Source: Planctomycetaceae bacterium
Lineage (GTDB): Bacteria > Planctomycetota > Planctomycetia > Planctomycetales > Planctomycetaceae
NCBI GenBank assembly: GCA_041398825.1
Contig: JAWKTX010000023.1
Location: 1-57,745 of the forward strand
Reading direction: 5' to 3'
DNA: 57,745 nt
The notes under the pieces were generated by a model. The model was not told the origin of the DNA and ran no database searches. It saw only the letters and a list, made by a program, of their open reading frames with translations. Made by a program: the position numbers and the translations under genes. Each line of letters opens with the position of its first letter. Positions within the stretch are counted from its first letter, which is position 1. Below are positions 36,222 to 45,867 of this stretch, piece by piece.

Positions 36222-37559
36222 CTACGACAGACCAGTGAGTGCTCCGTCCTTGCAGAAGTCCGGATTTCCAAAACTTTCCACAGGGAACCCCATTCCTTCT
36301 GAGATACTCATCAAAAGGCGGTTGTGCGGCACTTTTCCGAACTTCATCGACCTTCCCATCTTGTATCCGAGCCCTTCGCCGACCATCACAAACGGAATAT
36401 TGTCCCGCGTGTGTGAGTTTCCTTTTCCAAGCTCATTCGTCCAGATAATTGTCGTGTTGTCGAGCAACGATCCCTGCCCACCTGGCTCGGGAGTTTCGGC
36501 CAGTCGTTTTGCAAGATAGGCCACCTGTTCACAGTACCAGGTATTGATCTTGATCAGCTTTTCGTACGCTTCTTCGTTGCTGTCAGGCTCATGCGAAAGA
36601 CCATGATGACCTTCATCGATTCCCAGCCACTTCATGCGTGGCTGACCAACACTGTTGGTGATCTGGAATGTCGCAACCCGGGCAAAGTCAGATGCAAAGC
36701 TGTTGACAAGAAGATCCATTTGCATGCGGCTGATTTGCGGAATGTTGTCATTCTCTTCATCAACGTTGGGTGGAAGTTCCGGCACCGCATGTCCGGGAGA
36801 ATCCTGCCCTTTCCTGGACAACTCTGACTGCAATTCCTTTTCAACCTCCCGAACCATCGTCAAATGATCTTCCAGCAAGCGTCGGTCTTCCGATCCGATC
36901 ATCTGCTGAACTTTGCGAAAATCGTCCGAAAGATCATCGAGCACACTGGCGAGCAATTCCCGATTTCGTGTTTGACCATAAAGCTTGTCGAACATCTGGT
37001 ACGGATTGTCGATCGGCGCGACAGGCTGATTCGGACCAGCGTAGGACCAGCGTGTCCAGGTATCCGCTCGATCCGGTACCATCACGCCAAATTCCAGTGA
37101 TCCGAAGCGGGTCTGCGTTGCAGCATTGGCCTGCAATTGATTTTTGATGTGTTGGTCGACGGAGATGCCCATCGACCAGCCAGCCGGAGTGTCAGACCCG
37201 CCCTGCACGTCGCCCGGGAACAGCTCAATCCCCGTCAGCAGGCAGCCGATTCCACGCATGTGGCCGTCACCATCCCCCTTGATTCTGTTGCAGATTCCAT
37301 GCAGGGTCAGCATTCTGTTCCGGAAGTCGGCCAGCGGTTCAAGAATGCGTTTGAGCGTGAAGTCCGGGCCTTCTTCGTCCGGCCAGAAATGGTCCGGAAT
37401 CACACCGTTGGGACTGAAAATAAACACAACGCGTTTCTTGCGCGACGCTTGCTGTTCTGCAGCCCAACCCAACCCGGGAATACCCATCAGGAAATTGGCA
37501 GCGGCCGCGCTAATGCCGGTCTTGATCAGGAAATCACGTCGAGACAAATAGGGATTCAT
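36222..37559 (-). CDS. Tat-exported DUF1552 protein (second pair)
   Basis: 445 residues with a clear twin-arginine signal (SRRDFLIKTGISAAAANFLM). The DUF1552 body includes VVFIFSPNGVIPDHFWP, LEDHLTMVREVEKELQ and NIPFVMVGEGLGYKMGR. It is downstream of, and in the same direction as, the cytochrome c protein at 37809-40184 with a 249-bp gap, so the two are likely an operon. This mirrors the 24.2-27.7 kb pair but in the same cytochrome-first order on the other strand. No SD is seen at the ATG. Confidence 0.9.
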   Translation of the reverse strand: MNPYLSRRDFLIKTGISAAAANFLMGIPGLGWAAEQQASRKKRVVFIFSPNGVIPDHFWPDEEGPDFTLKRILEPLADFRNRMLTLHGICNRIKGDGDGHMRGIGCLLTGIELFPGDVQGGSDTPAGWSMGISVDQHIKNQLQANAATQTRFGSLEFGVMVPDRADTWTRWSYAGPNQPVAPIDNPYQMFDKLYGQTRNRELLASVLDDLSDDFRKVQQMIGSEDRRLLEDHLTMVREVEKELQSELSRKGQDSPGHAVPELPPNVDEENDNIPQISRMQMDLLVNSFASDFARVATFQITNSVGQPRMKWLGIDEGHHGLSHEPDSNEEAYEKLIKINTWYCEQVAYLAKRLAETPEPGGQGSLLDNTTIIWTNELGKGNSHTRDNIPFVMVGEGLGYKMGRSMKFGKVPHNRLLMSISEGMGFPVESFGNPDFCKDGALTGLS

Positions 37560-37727
37560 GGTCGGCGAGCTTTCGGGAGGAAATGGAGGAAGGATTCAAC
37601 GAGTCAGCAGGCGATCACCTGGAGGATTCTGGAGGGCCGCAAAATTGGTTTCTGACGTATTCAGGGAACTGGAACCGGCAGGATCGGAATTGGCGAAGGT
37701 CGTGTGGGTACTGAGTCCTTCTGGACC

Positions 37728-37780
37728 TGCCCTTCTCGAATACTGGCCTTCTCGATCAGTGCCCTTCTCGAATACTGCCA
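37728..37780. repeat. three short tandem repeats in the operon gap
   Basis: CCTTCTCGAATACTG at about 37731, CCTTCTCGATCAGTG at 37747 and CCTTCTCGAATACTG at 37763, with a period of 16 bp. They lie in the leader of the minus-strand DUF1552 gene, where they read as GAGAAGG-containing units. They may be a small binding array or a slippage product. Confidence 0.5.
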
Positions 37781-37808
37781 TGCTCAATTTCTGCAGTCCC
37801 TTTCACGT

Positions 37809-40184
37809 TCAATTCGATGATTTCGGGATCGGTTCTGTGGCTGCTGTGACGGCAATCTCCACAAGCAGTTCTCGAATATTATAACCGCTTTGTCGAAACT
37901 TTTCAGTGAGTTTTTCCAGAGTCTCCGGACCATACGCTGCAGGAGGTTGTTTAACAAAGTGCTGAAATGCCCGGTTGACGAACGCCCTGTGGGTATCATC
38001 TGCGCTGGCGAGGTACTGCCCCAGGTCGTGTGGGCCGGAGAAACTTTGCGGAACATCCTGTCGATCCGTGTAGAAACCGCTCGAATCCACAGGCTTGCTA
38101 CGTTCTTTTTCCCGATATCGACCGACCGCGTCGAAGTTTTCCAGAGTAAATCCGAGCCCGTTGATCTTTGAATGACACATTTGGCACGTGTCGGGGCTGG
38201 TCTGAAGGGCAACCCGCTCCCGAGTTGTTAAATCCGGGTGTAAATCCGGACTCAATGGCGAAAACGCGTCAGCCGGAGGCCGCAGAGTTCGGCCCAGCAT
38301 ATACCGAATCAGAAAGACGCCACGATGAATGGGAGAAGAGGTGTCGTGGTAGGCCAGCCCGCTCATCAGAAATGGATGATTGATTAATCCAATCCGTGCA
38401 ATCGGATCGCTGGAAGTCTTCCTCAACCGCGGACCCTCGACATCTGCAGGTTTCCATCCATCGCCGTAGAATTCCGCCATTCGGTCTGTCGTATAACTCC
38501 AGTCAGCCAGAAACATCTGGCGGAGATCGCCGGAACCATTCCAAACGATGTCATCCAGAAATGCATTCAGAGACGCGCGAAGATCTGCAACCATCTGTTC
38601 GTCGTATCCCGGAAACAGCTCATGATCCTTACTTATGTCATGCATCTGAGAAAGATTCAGCCATGCATACAACATTTCCCGTGTCTTACCACGCGTGCGG
38701 TAATCCTGCACCATACGACTGGCAGCCGACCGAATGGCGTCAGCAGTGCCCAGCTTGTCCTCCGCAGCCAGCTTCAATAACCACGGATCCGCAGGTACCG
38801 AATCGAATAGTGTCAGCGAAAGACGAGTTGCTGCACGGCGAGATACAGCTTGTGTATGATCTGCCGTAGGGTAAAGAAAACGGGGCGACTTCAGAGCAAG
38901 CAGGCAAACACGTTTGATGGCTTCGGCATCGTCCTCTGTCGCATCAACCTGTTGATCAACGTAGAGCGTTCGCAGTTGTTCATCCAGTGGACTTCGAAAC
39001 GCTGTCTCAACCAGCTCGCTGAGGAATCCTTTCAACCGGGCTCGGTTTTCATCCGGGACATCCTTCTTTCTTCGCGCGTACCCTGGCCACAATTCATCAA
39101 CTGCAATCTGTGAAAACTCGATTGCGGCGGCCGTCGTTGAATCATCCCATTCACGACTAACGGCAATCCCACGTTCGTAACCGTAGCTGCGGTCGTCCGG
39201 TGGCAGAGTTGTCTGAATTGAAAATGTCGCATTGGAAGCGGACGGAATCAGATTCCGAGACGGTACAATTTCCTCAACACCGTGAGGAGGAATCCAGCTC
39301 AGTGATATCCGTGCAGGCGGCAATTCTGTCTTGCGCTCGCGCTGGATAAAATCGATTTTGAACGGATATACGCGACCCGCAGTCAGGATCAACGATTCAC
39401 GAAACTCTGTCTTATCGCCTGATTGAACATGATTATCGATGAATCTCCGGCCCAGCTTGCCAAAGTCCATGACGAATGAACAGGTACTGCGAACAACGAT
39501 TTCATACCGTCCAGTGACATCCGCTCGCAGGCCACCTTCCCAGTAAATGTAGAACGACTTGGCTTCAATTCCTTCCCCAGGGCTCTCGTGACCAAAGTCA
39601 AAATCAATCGTCGGATCTGTGCGTTCGATTTTCTTGTTTTCGTTCTTCCAGCGAGGACCGTTGAAGTAGATGGCTTTCACACCAGACTTGTCTGCAACCG
39701 CTGGTACGCCACCAAAGTGTGCATACAAATCAGCCAGACTTTGCCGGAGCTGATTCGCCGTTAATCGGGCGAAAGCAATACGGGGTGGCCGGTTTCGGAT
39801 CTGTGCTGCCTCACTGTAGAACGAATAGTGGATGTACTCCGAAACAGCACGCGCATCTTCCCCCACGCATTGATCAGCCTCGCCATCCGGCATGGTGTCA
39901 TGAACGAGTTTTGTTAACTCCCCGATGGTCATGTCACCCGCAAGCTTGTCATGAAACTTGCCGTATTCATCTTTGACACCTTCGCCGGCGGCCCCGTGAC
40001 AAACAGCGCACTTGTCCTTGTAGATCAAAGCACCACGTTCAAGAAGATCAGACTGTTCTGACCGAGCGACGAGTGCTCCCGATTTTTCATCCGCACAAAC
40101 TTCAGAAGGCAGCCCTGTCACCAACACGGCGTTCAATAGAATCACCAGCCGGGAAAGAACCACGGATTGATTCTGGGTTTTCAT
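37809..40184 (-). CDS. exported cytochrome c protein with PA14-like and DUF1592/1588/1585 domains
   Basis: 791 residues from the ATG at 40184; the longer frame lacks a signal peptide. Signal peptide VILLNAVLVTGLPSEVCA, then a class I cytochrome c domain (CAVCHGAAGEG). The next segment, about residues 170-330, resembles a PA14 carbohydrate-binding domain (AIYFNGPRWKNENKKIERTD, FYIYWEGGLRADVTGRYEIV). DUF1592 (AATRLSLTLFDSVPADPWLL), DUF1588 with a second haem motif (CQMCHSKINGLGFTLENFDA) and DUF1585 follow. The PA14-like domain suggests sugar or polysaccharide binding coupled to electron transfer in the periplasm, which is inference. Confidence 0.88.
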   Translation of the reverse strand: MKTQNQSVVLSRLVILLNAVLVTGLPSEVCADEKSGALVARSEQSDLLERGALIYKDKCAVCHGAAGEGVKDEYGKFHDKLAGDMTIGELTKLVHDTMPDGEADQCVGEDARAVSEYIHYSFYSEAAQIRNRPPRIAFARLTANQLRQSLADLYAHFGGVPAVADKSGVKAIYFNGPRWKNENKKIERTDPTIDFDFGHESPGEGIEAKSFYIYWEGGLRADVTGRYEIVVRSTCSFVMDFGKLGRRFIDNHVQSGDKTEFRESLILTAGRVYPFKIDFIQRERKTELPPARISLSWIPPHGVEEIVPSRNLIPSASNATFSIQTTLPPDDRSYGYERGIAVSREWDDSTTAAAIEFSQIAVDELWPGYARRKKDVPDENRARLKGFLSELVETAFRSPLDEQLRTLYVDQQVDATEDDAEAIKRVCLLALKSPRFLYPTADHTQAVSRRAATRLSLTLFDSVPADPWLLKLAAEDKLGTADAIRSAASRMVQDYRTRGKTREMLYAWLNLSQMHDISKDHELFPGYDEQMVADLRASLNAFLDDIVWNGSGDLRQMFLADWSYTTDRMAEFYGDGWKPADVEGPRLRKTSSDPIARIGLINHPFLMSGLAYHDTSSPIHRGVFLIRYMLGRTLRPPADAFSPLSPDLHPDLTTRERVALQTSPDTCQMCHSKINGLGFTLENFDAVGRYREKERSKPVDSSGFYTDRQDVPQSFSGPHDLGQYLASADDTHRAFVNRAFQHFVKQPPAAYGPETLEKLTEKFRQSGYNIRELLVEIAVTAATEPIPKSSN

Positions 40185-40351
40185 GATTCGATTCCATTGC
40201 AGCAGGAAAGTGGCTTGCCACTGAGTTTCATTCGTTCCATCAGACCTGCGCCAACAAATCCAACAGAACATGAGGTAACAGGCCAACCCCTGAATCCGGG
40301 GAGGGAAGGAATTGAGAGTTTGGTGGGGGAATTTCAGGTGGGATCTTCAGC

Positions 40352-40367
40352 CGATTTCGCGAAATCG
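40352..40367. promoter_or_regulatory. 16-bp perfect palindrome, candidate operator
   Basis: CGATTTCGCGAAATCG is self-complementary over all 16 bases and lies 168 bp upstream of the minus-strand cytochrome c gene, in the 697-bp gap it shares with the ROK kinase gene. The length and symmetry fit a dimeric repressor site. No regulator gene is adjacent. The rest of the 40185-40881 gap holds the palindromic repeat copy 3 and no gene I can support. Confidence 0.45.
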
Positions 40368-40630
40368 CAGGATTTCAGGATGGGCTATAGTTTTTATACC
40401 ACCGCGATAAAGCACCTTCAAATGCCGCCTTGCGGGAATTCACAAGCGGGAAAGTCAGCGTACGCCTTTCCTGAACAGCGGCAGAGGCGTCTTCCGGGGC
40501 AGTTGCAATTCTGGTTCGCGGCAAGACAAGTTCTCAGGATTTGGTTCGTCTGCAGTGGCTGTTCGGTTTCTCCATTACAGGTTGTGGCCCGTTCGGGGTT
40601 CTTCAGAAAAACAAACGGCCTTCACTCAAC

Positions 40631-40728
40631 AGCCTGTCGAAAAACGGGACTGGCGCGAGCAGGAGACCTGAAAACACGATCGTTTACAGTCGTCCTGCGT
40701 CCCTGACCCGGTTTTTCAACGGACCGTT
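40631..40728 (+). repeat. dispersed palindromic repeat, copy 3
   Basis: It starts AGCCTGTCGAAAAACGGGAC and ends GTTTTTCAACGGACCGTT; the interior is close to copy 1 (GCAGGAGACCTGAAAACACG). It lies between two divergent gene starts, which argues against a simple terminator role for the family. Confidence 0.7.
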
Positions 40729-40881
40729 AACATTGCCATGGAATAAGGCTGTCGATTGTTTACCGAAATTGAGTTTTCGGGGGGATCTGATCCTTTTGCC
40801 TGATAAGTTGGTATCCTTTGGACCATGCCATTTTGACGGCCTGTTCTGGGCGGAAGTACTTCAACACACTGCGGGACTAGA

Positions 40882-41871
40882 ATGAACGATCAGCCAGCAA
40901 AGCCCGTTTGGGTCGGATTTGACCTGGGCGGAACCAAGATGATGGCAGTCGTGTTTGACGACCAGCTGAAGATACTGGGCCGCAAACGCCGGAAGACTCG
41001 CAGCGCCAATGATCGCCAGGTCACGCTGGAACGGCTGTTCGAAACGATCGACATGGCCATTGAGGATGCGGAAGTAACACCGGATCGCGTCGCAGGTATC
41101 GGAGCTGGCTGCCCGGGGCCTCTGGATCTGCAGAAAGGCCTCATCCTGGAAGCGCCGAATCTGGGCTGGAAGAATGTTGCATTGAAGGACCAGCTGGAAA
41201 AACGATTCAAGTGCCCGGCCACCATCTGCAATGACGTTGATGGCGGAGTGTTCGGCGAATACAGCGCTGGCGTGGCAAAAGGGCAACGGTCCGTCCTGGG
41301 TGTCTTTCCGGGAACAGGTATCGGGGGCGGTTTCGTCTACGAGGGTCAGATTTTCCGAGGCACCCGCGCGAGTTGTATGGAAGTCGGCTACCTGCAGCTT
41401 GCCACCGAAGGAGGATCTGCCGGTGTGGGCCCGGTTGGGACGCTGGAAGGCCTGGCAAGCCGTCTTGCAATCTCTGCGGAAGCAGCCAAAGCCGCCTATC
41501 GTGGGCAGGCACCTCGACTCTTTGAACTGGCTGGCACTGATCTTTCCAAAATTCGCAGCTCTGTTCTCGCGCGGGCGATTGAAAAAGGAGATACAGCGAT
41601 CGAAGCGATTGTCCGTCGCGCGGCCGAGCAAACAGGATGGGGAATCGGATGCCTGATCAACATTCTGGCGCCCGACATGGTCGTGCTTGGCGGAGGCCTG
41701 GTCGAAGCCCTTCCGAAGCTTTATCTGGAGAGTGTCCGTGAAGGCATCAAACGCAATGTCCTTCCTTCGCTGGCCGACGTTCACAAATTACGCGTTGCAG
41801 AACTGGGCGATCTGGCAACCGCCATTGGTGCGGCGGCGCTGATCAAACAACAGTTGAATTCACGGTCATGA
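40882..41871 (+). CDS. ROK-family sugar kinase (glucokinase-like), no zinc motif
   Basis: 329 residues. ATP-binding motif GFDLGGTKMMAVVFD, sugar-binding region GIGAGCPGPLDLQKG, the catalytic CNDVDGGVFGEY loop with Asp, FPGTGIGGGFVYEG, and a C-terminal LAPDMVVLGGGLVEALP. Family members normally carry a CxCGxxGCxE zinc site after GH; here the matching stretch reads ASCMEVGYLQL and lacks it, so the fold must be stabilised differently or the substrate differs. It should phosphorylate a hexose in the cytoplasm. GGGA lies about 7 nt before the ATG. The Ppx/GppA-like gene follows 55 bp downstream. Confidence 0.85.
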   Translation: MNDQPAKPVWVGFDLGGTKMMAVVFDDQLKILGRKRRKTRSANDRQVTLERLFETIDMAIEDAEVTPDRVAGIGAGCPGPLDLQKGLILEAPNLGWKNVALKDQLEKRFKCPATICNDVDGGVFGEYSAGVAKGQRSVLGVFPGTGIGGGFVYEGQIFRGTRASCMEVGYLQLATEGGSAGVGPVGTLEGLASRLAISAEAAKAAYRGQAPRLFELAGTDLSKIRSSVLARAIEKGDTAIEAIVRRAAEQTGWGIGCLINILAPDMVVLGGGLVEALPKLYLESVREGIKRNVLPSLADVHKLRVAELGDLATAIGAAALIKQQLNSRS

Positions 41872-41926
41872 AACACGTATCCGTTTTCGTCTGAAGGCCA
41901 CCCCCCGTCTCAAGGAACACCAGGCC

Positions 41927-43537
41927 ATGTCGAGCACGAGTGCCGGCACTGAGCAAAATCGAAGTGAATCAGCCAGCGAAGCCGCTCGGCCCGTCAATGC
42001 CTATCCGCTGGCCGTCATCGAACTCGGCACTTCCGCCATAAGACTCGCGCTGGGCGAAACAGACGGTGTCAACGGAGTCCGTCCGCTTGAACAACTTGTG
42101 CGCGGCGTCACGCTGGGGAAAGACACGTTTACAGATCGGGAAATCCATCGCAAGACGACTCAGGAATGCATTCGAGTTCTGAAGGCATATCGACGGAAAC
42201 TGAACGAGTATCAGTGTACGGACCCGAATAATATTCGTGTCGTAGCAACCAGTGCCGTGCGAGAAGCGTCAAACCGTCTTGAGTTTCTCGATCGCATTTA
42301 CACCTCGACGGGATTCGCAGTCGAACTGATCGATGATGCAGAAATTGCCCGTGTGACCTACCTGGGAATCCGTCCGCTGTTGCAGAACACGCCGGAGCTC
42401 AGCGATGCCATCAGCGTTGTCGCGGAAGTTGGCGGCGGCAACACGGAAGTGCTGATTCTTCAGGGAAGAGACATCCTGCATTCGCAGCCCTACCGACTGG
42501 GATCCGTTCGACTTCAGCAGATGCTGGTTCAGTATCAGACCACTCGCAATCGTGCAGGTGCCGTCATGACTGGTCACATCGATCGAACGCTGGAACCGCT
42601 GCTCGATGCCGTTCCCAAGGGACGCGACGTCCACTTTGTTGCGCTGGGCGGAGACATGCGACTGGCTGCCAAGATCCTTGGACTGGACGTGCCTCCATCC
42701 ACACTGGTTTCTGTTCCACTGGCTGATCTTGAAAAACTGGTGCGCCAGCTTCTGAATCTGACGGTGGATCGTATCATGAGAAAGTATCACATCGAACTTT
42801 CTCAGGCCGAAACCGTTGTCCCGGCTCTGCTGGCGAATGTCCGGATCGCCCATCAGCTGGGTTGTTCACAGCTGCTTGTGACCAGCATCAACCTGCGGGA
42901 TGCTCTTCTTCAGGGCATGTTGCGGACTCCTGTCTGGTCACCGGATTTCTGCGATCAGATTGTCAACTCCGCTCTGGAACTGGCACGCAAGTATCAGGTC
43001 GATCTGATTCACGCACAGCATGTCGCGGAACTGGCCACGCAACTATTCCGTGGCCTTCAGAACGAACACCGTATGGATAAGCGGTGCGAGACTTTGTTAT
43101 ACGTTTCTGCTTTGCTGCATGAAATCGGACTGTTTGTGGGATTGTCTTCGTACCACAAACATTCGTTTTATCTGATCATGAACAGCGAGTTATTCGGGCT
43201 CAATCTTCACGACCACACGCTGGTTGCCCTGATTGCCAGATATCATCGACGTGCTGCCCCAAAACCAACGCATGAAGCTTTCGCCAGACTGGATCGGGAT
43301 AGTCGCGTGATCGTATCCCGACTCGCCGGAATCCTTCGCATTTGTGTTGCACTTGACCATTCATCGACTCAGCGAGTTCGCGACCTTCAGTGCACGGTCG
43401 AGGGAGGACGCCTTGTGATCACTGTCACAAACACCGCTGCTGATCTTTCGCTCGAACGCATGGAGCTCCGAGGTCAGTCCACCCTGTTCGAAGATACGTT
43501 CGGCCTGAGCGTGCTGCTTCGGGAAACACAAAGGTGA
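41927..43537 (+). CDS. Ppx/GppA-family phosphatase with C-terminal HD-like domain
   Basis: 536 residues. The N-terminal actin-like fold matches exopolyphosphatase/pppGpp phosphatase: VIELGTSAIRLALGETDG (usually IDIGSNS..), NIRVVATSAVREASNR, VVAEVGGGNTEVLIL, and the VALGGDMRLAA motif near 245. The C-terminal third is HD-hydrolase-like (AQHVAELATQLF, YVSALLHEIGLFVG, then HSFYLI); the canonical HD reads HE. The first acidic residue is Glu instead of Asp. It lies directly before polyphosphate kinase (91-bp gap), so a role in polyphosphate turnover is likely. Activity may be altered by the variant residues. Confidence 0.85.
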   Translation: MSSTSAGTEQNRSESASEAARPVNAYPLAVIELGTSAIRLALGETDGVNGVRPLEQLVRGVTLGKDTFTDREIHRKTTQECIRVLKAYRRKLNEYQCTDPNNIRVVATSAVREASNRLEFLDRIYTSTGFAVELIDDAEIARVTYLGIRPLLQNTPELSDAISVVAEVGGGNTEVLILQGRDILHSQPYRLGSVRLQQMLVQYQTTRNRAGAVMTGHIDRTLEPLLDAVPKGRDVHFVALGGDMRLAAKILGLDVPPSTLVSVPLADLEKLVRQLLNLTVDRIMRKYHIELSQAETVVPALLANVRIAHQLGCSQLLVTSINLRDALLQGMLRTPVWSPDFCDQIVNSALELARKYQVDLIHAQHVAELATQLFRGLQNEHRMDKRCETLLYVSALLHEIGLFVGLSSYHKHSFYLIMNSELFGLNLHDHTLVALIARYHRRAAPKPTHEAFARLDRDSRVIVSRLAGILRICVALDHSSTQRVRDLQCTVEGGRLVITVTNTAADLSLERMELRGQSTLFEDTFGLSVLLRETQR

Positions 43538-43628
43538 CAGCAGGATCCTCAGGCTTTTCGATCGCTCAACAAACCAGTAACTCGATCACCTCATTTCGAA
43601 TCCTTCATTCAGCGACCGGATTGTGAAA

Positions 43629-45728
43629 ATGTCACACGAAGAATCTGACTTCTTCAACCGCGAACTCAGCTGGCTTGAATTTAACCAGCGCGTCCTGGAC
43701 GAAGCTTGTGACCCATCCGTGCCCCTGCTGGAACAACTTCGCTTTCTGGCCATCACCGCATCCAACCTGGATGAATTTTTCATGGTGCGCGTGGGCAGTT
43801 TGCTGACGTCGATTCGACGAGGTGACACGGGCGCTGATCCAGCCGGGATGACGCCGCTGGAACAACTGACGGCCATCAGCAAGCGTACTCAGCAAATGGT
43901 GGCCGACCAGAATCGTATCTACCTGGGTCAACTGGAACCTCAGCTTGCTGAAATTGGCATCCGTCGGCGGCGGGCCGACGAGCTGAATGAAAAACAATCA
44001 GAATTTCTTGACAGCGTTTTTCAGGAACAACTGCAGGCTGTCCTCACGCCCATCGCTGTCCATGACCCTGCCAGGTTTCCACTTCTGTTTGGCCGAACGC
44101 TGAATGTGGCCGTTCAACTCAAGTGCGCCTCATCCCCCAGCGGACACCGGTTCGCTGTCGTGCCTTTCGGACGATTCGACCTGCGATACATCACGCTGCC
44201 TTCAAACGGCGGGCATGAATTCATTCTGACCGAAGATGTCATCGCCATGATGGCCGAACGATTCTTTCCTGGTGAGGAAGTCATTTCGACGGTGCCGTTT
44301 CGCGTCACACGAAATGCCGACCTGAGCGTGAGTGAAGAAGATGGCGCGGACCTGCTGGCCGAAATGGAAGACGTGCTGGATTATCGCAAGGATAGTTTTT
44401 GTACGCGTCTCGAACTTTCCGATCAGGTGACGCGTGCCATGATGGATTTTCTGAAGACACTCCTCAGACTCGGGGAACGCGACATCTATGTCGTCCCCGG
44501 GATTGTTGGCATGAGCGACCTGATGCAAATTGCCGACATCAGCGGCTTCGATCAGTATCTGTACCCACCGTGGTCTTCCTGCGAAAACCCGTTGTTCGAA
44601 CCAGGTGAATCGATCTTCGAGGCCATTCGGCTTCAGGACATCCTGCTTCATCACCCATATGAATCGTTCGATCCGCTGCTTCGGCTGCTGAACGAAGCTG
44701 CCGAAGACCGGGATGTCGTGGCTATCAAACAAACGCTGTATCGAACAAGCCGAAACAGTCCGGTTGTCAAGGCTCTGATGAAGGCCGCAGAAAACGGAAA
44801 GAACGTGACTGTCATCGTGGAACTGAAGGCCAGATTCGATGAAGCACGCAACATCGAATGGGCGCGACAGATGGAATACAGCGGCGTTCAGGTGATTTAT
44901 GGCGTCCGCGGATTAAAGACCCATGCGAAGGCCTGCATCGTTGTTCGTCGCGAACCCCAGGGTTTCCAGCGATATGTTCATTTTGGAACCGGGAACTACA
45001 ACGAACTCACGGCGAAGTTCTACACGGACATTAGCTACATGACGTGCAACCGCGAATTGGGCAATGATGCGATCTCCTGGTTCAACGCGATCACGGGTTC
45101 TTCACAGATTCAGCAGTTTGCTCAAATCGAATCTGCCCCGATCGGTATGCGGGAAAAACTGCTGGAAATGATCTCGGTCGAAGCAGACCGTGCAAAGAAT
45201 GGCGACCAGGGACGCATCATCCTCAAACTCAATTCCCTGGCCGATCCCGATATGATTCAGGCTCTTTACAAGGCCTCGCAGGCAGGCGTCCTGATTCATC
45301 TGAATATCCGCGGCATTTGCTGCCTGAAGCCGGGCGTACCGGGACTCAGCGAAAACATCACCGTTACCAGTATCATCGATCGATTTCTGGAACACGCTCG
45401 CATCCTCTATTTTTACCATGGTGGTGACGAACGCGTCTTCATCTCCAGCGCGGACTGGATGACAAGAAATCTGGATCGCCGAGTCGAACTGCTGATCCCG
45501 CTTCTGGATGATTCCTGCAAGCGTCGCGCGATCAGTATTCTGAAAGCATGCCTGCGGGATAATCTGCGCGCTCGCAGAATTACTGCCACTGGGCAGAGTG
45601 AGCCGCGAGACACAATGCCGACTCGCCCCTATCGATGCCAGCTGGAATTTCAGCGCCGCGCACGCGAAGCGGCCGAAGCGGCATCAGAAAGAAACCGCAC
45701 GACATTCGTGCCCGTGGAACCCGGTTAA
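43629..45728 (+). CDS. ppk1: polyphosphate kinase 1
   Basis: 699 residues from the ATG at 43629 (GTG at 43623 is possible). It transfers the gamma-phosphate of ATP to polyphosphate. Motifs are standard: N-terminal FFNRELSWLEFNQRVLDEA and NLDEFFMVRVG; DPLLRLLNEAAEDRDVVAIK; the phosphorylated histidine in YGVRGLKTHAK (H432); and the second active-site His in RFLEHARILYFYHGG (H589). The tail ends in a short Arg/Ala-rich stretch. Length is typical. It sits behind a Ppx/GppA-type gene on the same strand, a common synthesis/degradation pairing. Confidence 0.96.
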   Translation: MSHEESDFFNRELSWLEFNQRVLDEACDPSVPLLEQLRFLAITASNLDEFFMVRVGSLLTSIRRGDTGADPAGMTPLEQLTAISKRTQQMVADQNRIYLGQLEPQLAEIGIRRRRADELNEKQSEFLDSVFQEQLQAVLTPIAVHDPARFPLLFGRTLNVAVQLKCASSPSGHRFAVVPFGRFDLRYITLPSNGGHEFILTEDVIAMMAERFFPGEEVISTVPFRVTRNADLSVSEEDGADLLAEMEDVLDYRKDSFCTRLELSDQVTRAMMDFLKTLLRLGERDIYVVPGIVGMSDLMQIADISGFDQYLYPPWSSCENPLFEPGESIFEAIRLQDILLHHPYESFDPLLRLLNEAAEDRDVVAIKQTLYRTSRNSPVVKALMKAAENGKNVTVIVELKARFDEARNIEWARQMEYSGVQVIYGVRGLKTHAKACIVVRREPQGFQRYVHFGTGNYNELTAKFYTDISYMTCNRELGNDAISWFNAITGSSQIQQFAQIESAPIGMREKLLEMISVEADRAKNGDQGRIILKLNSLADPDMIQALYKASQAGVLIHLNIRGICCLKPGVPGLSENITVTSIIDRFLEHARILYFYHGGDERVFISSADWMTRNLDRRVELLIPLLDDSCKRRAISILKACLRDNLRARRITATGQSEPRDTMPTRPYRCQLEFQRRAREAAEAASERNRTTFVPVEPG

Positions 45729-45867
45729 CACACAAACCTGGTTACACATAAGCCCGGGTAACGCCAGGATCCAGCATGTTCAGCGTGGCAGGCATGGTGA
45801 AAATCCCTGGCACTGCGCCGGGAGTTATCTGCAAATTGTTCGAAACACGTTGACATCCCGTGCAGAG

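Noticed and set aside
40861..41784. 307-residue minus-strand open frame opposite the ROK kinase
   Set aside because: Antisense shadow of a well-supported kinase gene; no start signal or family pattern.
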